A DNA stretch of 39,276 nucleotides from Acidimicrobiia bacterium (lineage in GTDB: Bacteria; Actinomycetota; Acidimicrobiia; Acidimicrobiales; Aldehydirespiratoraceae). Positions 36,100 to 39,276 of this stretch are shown in pieces. Position 1 is the stretch's first letter; every line of letters starts with the position of its first letter. The DNA lies in contig JAGWAO010000019.1 in assembly GCA_021296315.1 (NCBI GenBank), positions 23,254-62,529 of the forward strand. Reading direction: 5' to 3'. The translations under genes and the position numbers were made by a program. Under the pieces are notes generated by a model, which saw only the letters and a list, made by a program, of their open reading frames with translations, had not been told where the DNA came from and did no database searches.

Positions 36100-38370
36100 T
36101 CAGGACCCGGCGATGGCCCGCCACACCCGCTGGGGCGTGAACGGCATGTCCAAGTGATCGATCCCCAGTGGCGCCAGCGCGTCGAGCACCGCGGCCTGAA
36201 CGGCCGGGGTGGACCCGATGGTTCCCGACTCGCCGATGCCCTTCGCGCCGAGCGGGTTGAGCGGTGTCGGCGTCTCGGTGTGGGCGGTCTCGAATCGAGG
36301 CAGTTCCGATGCGGCCGGGATGGCGTAGTCGGCGAAGTTGGTGTTGCGGGGGTTGCCGTCGGAGTCGTAGGTCGTCTCCTCGTAGAGGGCCTGCGAGATC
36401 CCGGTGGCCACGCCTCCGTGAACCTGTCCCTGCACGAGCAGCGGATTGAGGATCCGGCCGCAGTCGTCCACCGCGATGTGGCGCAGCACCCTCGTGTCAC
36501 CAGTGTCGGAGTCGATCTCAACCACCGACACGTGAGCGCCGAACGGGTAGCTGGACTCGCTCTGGGTGAAGTCGGTCTCGGCGGCCAGCCCCCCGGGTTC
36601 GACTCCGGCCGCAAGATCGTCGGTCTCGGCGGCCGCCGCCAGTTCGGCCCATGACACCGTTCTCGCCGGCACGCCGGCCACGGCGAGGCCCCCGGGAGCC
36701 ACCACAATGTCTCCGCTGTCGGCCTCCAGCAGGCCGGCCGCCAGGCGCCTGGCCGTCTCGAGGACCTCGTTGGCGGCTGTGAACACCGCGCTGCCGCCGA
36801 TCTGCAGCGACCGGGACGCCACCGTGCCGGTGCCGCGGGGGACCTCCCCGGTGTCGCTGTGGATCACCCTGACCTGGTCGGCGGGCACACCCATCACCTC
36901 GCCCAGGATCTGAGAGAAGGCGGTGGCGTGTCCCTGGCCGTGGGACGCGGTGCCCACCCGGGCCGTGACGGTGCCGTCGAGTTCGACGGTGACCGATCCG
37001 AACTCGTTGAACAGACCGACCGCGGTTATCTCCACATACGTGCAAACGCCGATGCCGAGCAGCTTCCGGCTGCCCGAGGCCCGACGGAGGGCCTGTTCCG
37101 CACGCAGCTCGGGATATCCGGCCGTCTCCAGAGCCAGCTCGAGGGCCCGGGCGTACTCGCCGCAGTCCATGTTGGCGCCGGTGGGGGTGGTCAGCGGGAA
37201 GTCGCCGGGCTCGAGCAGGTTGCGGCGCCGCAGCTCGGCAGGGTCCATTCCGAGCTTGGCTGCAGCCAGGTCGACGATCCGCTCCAGCGTCACGGTTGCC
37301 TCCGGTCGCCCCGCCCCCCGGAACGCCGCCATCGGCGTGGTGTTGGTGATGGCCGCGACCGCCTCGTAGTGGACGGCCGGAATGCGATAGGGCCCCGATG
37401 CCATCAACATCGTGAAGAACGGCAGGAACCCTCCGATGCCGGGATAGGCGCCCACATTGCAGGTTGCCTTGATCCTGATCCAGCGGAAGGCGCCGTCGGC
37501 GGTCAAGCCGAGCTCGACGTCGTGAACCGCGTCCCGCCCCTGGGTCATGTTGACGAGGTTCTCGCTGCGGGTCTCCACCCACTTCACGGGCAGCCCCAGC
37601 TGCCCGGCCAACCACGCGACCATGACGAACTCCGGGTACACGACGGCCTTCGGGCCGAAGCCGCCCCCCACGGCCGGGGCGATCACCCTCACCTGGTCTC
37701 GCTGCACGTCGAGGGCTGCGGCCACGGCGTCGCGGGTCTCGTGGGGCCGCTGGGTCGTGCACCACAGCGTCACACCGTCGCCGCGGTCGCCGTCGCCAGG
37801 GGCCGCCAGCGCCGCGGACGGCTCGATCGGCGCTCCCGACATCCGATGGTTCACGAAGCGCCCCGTCACCACCAGGTCGTGCCCGGTCATCGTCTCGGGC
37901 GCGGCCTCGTTGGAGAACTCGACGGCCCGATTCGATCCGTGGGCCTCGATGACCACTGGGGCGTCGGGTTCCAGGGCCTCGAACGGGTCGGTCAAAGCCG
38001 GCAGCGGGCCGTAGTCCACCTCGACCAGCTCGACCGCGTCCACTGCCGCGGCCCGAGACTCGGCCACCACCGCCGCGATCGGGTCGCCCACGTAGCGGGC
38101 CTTGTCTGCCAGCGGTCGGCGGGCGAGCTCCGGTGGGAGCACTATGAACAGCGGCTGGGGGGCGATGGGCACGTCCGCGGCGGTCCACACTCCGAGGACG
38201 CCCGGTGCCGACCGCGCCGCTTCGGCGTCGACAGAGGCGATGCGGGCGTGGGCCATCACCGAGCGCACGAAGGCCACGTGCACCGTGCCGGACGGGTCCA
38301 TATCGCCCACATAGCGGGCCGCACCGGTGAGCAGATCGGGATCCTCCCGTCTCAGCACTGCGTTGCCCAT
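36100..38370 (-). CDS. Molybdopterin-binding xanthine dehydrogenase/CO dehydrogenase-like large subunit (form II CoxL-like), intact paralog
   Basis: MGNAVLRREDPDLLTGAARYVGDM..., GGGFGPKAVVYPEF, AFRGAGRPEATVTLERIVD, GIGESGTIGSTPAVQAAVLDAL. Confidence 0.9.
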   Translation of the reverse strand: MGNAVLRREDPDLLTGAARYVGDMDPSGTVHVAFVRSVMAHARIASVDAEAARSAPGVLGVWTAADVPIAPQPLFIVLPPELARRPLADKARYVGDPIAAVVAESRAAAVDAVELVEVDYGPLPALTDPFEALEPDAPVVIEAHGSNRAVEFSNEAAPETMTGHDLVVTGRFVNHRMSGAPIEPSAALAAPGDGDRGDGVTLWCTTQRPHETRDAVAAALDVQRDQVRVIAPAVGGGFGPKAVVYPEFVMVAWLAGQLGLPVKWVETRSENLVNMTQGRDAVHDVELGLTADGAFRWIRIKATCNVGAYPGIGGFLPFFTMLMASGPYRIPAVHYEAVAAITNTTPMAAFRGAGRPEATVTLERIVDLAAAKLGMDPAELRRRNLLEPGDFPLTTPTGANMDCGEYARALELALETAGYPELRAEQALRRASGSRKLLGIGVCTYVEITAVGLFNEFGSVTVELDGTVTARVGTASHGQGHATAFSQILGEVMGVPADQVRVIHSDTGEVPRGTGTVASRSLQIGGSAVFTAANEVLETARRLAAGLLEADSGDIVVAPGGLAVAGVPARTVSWAELAAAAETDDLAAGVEPGGLAAETDFTQSESSYPFGAHVSVVEIDSDTGDTRVLRHIAVDDCGRILNPLLVQGQVHGGVATGISQALYEETTYDSDGNPRNTNFADYAIPAASELPRFETAHTETPTPLNPLGAKGIGESGTIGSTPAVQAAVLDALAPLGIDHLDMPFTPQRVWRAIAGS

Positions 38371-38439
38371 GAACGAGCCTGCAGGCAAGGTTCTCTGCCT
38401 CCCTTCGCTGCGAGACCTGTGGACTGTAGCTTTCGCGGT

Positions 38440-39171
38440 GTGATCGAGGCATTCGCGCCGGCGAAGCTGACGCTCAGTCTGCGGATCACCGGGATCCGGC
38501 CGGACGGCTATCACGAGCTCGACGCCGAGATGGTGACCCTTGATTTCGGGGACCGGCTCGAGATCACCGACGGCGAGTCCGGTGTGCGGATGCTCGATGG
38601 AGCGGGGAGAGAGCTCCATGGCATGGTCGGGCCCGGCGAGAATCTGGTCGAGCGTGCGCTGGCGCTGGCCGGGCGCCGGGCCCGGGTTACGGTGCACAAG
38701 CGGATCCCGGCCGGCGCCGGGCTGGGGGGCGGATCAGCCGACGCGGCCGCCGTGCTGCGCTGGGCCGGCACTACCGACGCGGCGTCGGCCGCGTCCATAG
38801 GCGCGGATGTGGCGTTCTGCCTGGCGGGCGGCCGAGCCCGGGTGAGGGGCATCGGCGAGATCATCGAACCGCTGCCCTACGTGTCCGAGCAGTACACCCT
38901 GTCGCTGGCGCCGGTGGGATGCGACACCGCGGCCGTCTACGCCGCCTGGGACGAGCTGGGGGGCCCTGCCGGCGAGCATGGCAATGATCTGGAGGACGCG
39001 GCGCTGCGGGTGGTCCCGGAACTGGCGGCCTGGCGCGACGGGTTCGGCGACTCCACCGGGCTGACCCCGAGGCTGGCAGGAAGCGGCAGCACGTGGTTCG
39101 TCAGCGGTGCCCACCCGGGCCCGGGCCGCGTCGTGGCTACCACCACCCGAGCGGCTGCTCGAACAGCCTGA
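38440..39171 (+). CDS. ispE: 4-diphosphocytidyl-2-C-methyl-D-erythritol kinase
   Basis: APAKLTLSLRITGIRPDGYHELDAEM, KRIPAGAGLGGGSADAAAVLR, GSGSTWFV; GTG start. Confidence 0.93.
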   Translation: MIEAFAPAKLTLSLRITGIRPDGYHELDAEMVTLDFGDRLEITDGESGVRMLDGAGRELHGMVGPGENLVERALALAGRRARVTVHKRIPAGAGLGGGSADAAAVLRWAGTTDAASAASIGADVAFCLAGGRARVRGIGEIIEPLPYVSEQYTLSLAPVGCDTAAVYAAWDELGGPAGEHGNDLEDAALRVVPELAAWRDGFGDSTGLTPRLAGSGSTWFVSGAHPGPGRVVATTTRAAARTA

Positions 39172-39197
39172 GGAGTTCGCGCCCGACGTGTGGGGCG

Positions 39198-39276
39198 CTA
39201 CTTGCGTCGCTGATGTCGGGTTCGCCGAAGCATCGACTACTTGCGTCGCTGATGTCGGGTTCGCCGAAGCATCGAC
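39198..39276. repeat. 39-bp perfect tandem repeat at window end (2 copies, possibly more beyond)
   Basis: CTACTTGCGTCGCTGATGTCGGGTTCGCCGAAGCATCGA at 39198 and 39237. Confidence 0.92.

Noticed and set aside
39198-39276. CRISPR array at window end
   Set aside because: Units are directly adjacent and identical with no spacers; no cas genes.

Overview
This is a high-GC, gene-dense actinobacterial window, probably Acidimicrobiia-like; I infer the lineage from gene content and synteny only. It joins two blocks that are syntenic with other Actinobacteria. The first runs miaB-miaA-dapF-hflX-(dapC-dapD-dapE)-lexA/LysM-nrdJ. The second runs rsmI-metG-tatD-rpf-rsmA-ispE. Between them lie two SnoaL-like genes, a YihY/BrkB gene, an acyl-CoA dehydrogenase, lgt, a BMP-type ABC transporter operon ending in a PhyH dioxygenase, a HhH+PHP protein, a DCC-family protein, ychF, an acyl-ACP desaturase and a DUF192 gene. 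I see no phage, CRISPR, tRNA or rRNA. The most notable items are: (1) two collinear molybdopterin (CoxL/xanthine dehydrogenase-like) large-subunit paralogs in inverted orientation at the two window ends, one frameshifted by an apparent 13-nt deletion and the other sitting between rsmA and ispE; (2) a 29-aa basic ORF absent from the ORF track that resembles mycobacterial ribosomal protein bL37; (3) a three-copy stem-loop family with conserved arms and variable core; (4) a lexA/LysM divergent SOS module with two SOS boxes; (5) a recurrent TANNNT box 5-9 nt upstream of about ten start codons, suggesting leaderless transcription; (6) a PhyH dioxygenase in a BMP nucleoside-type transporter operon; (7) a 39-bp perfect tandem repeat at the right edge. 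No single feature is convincingly a wholly new system.
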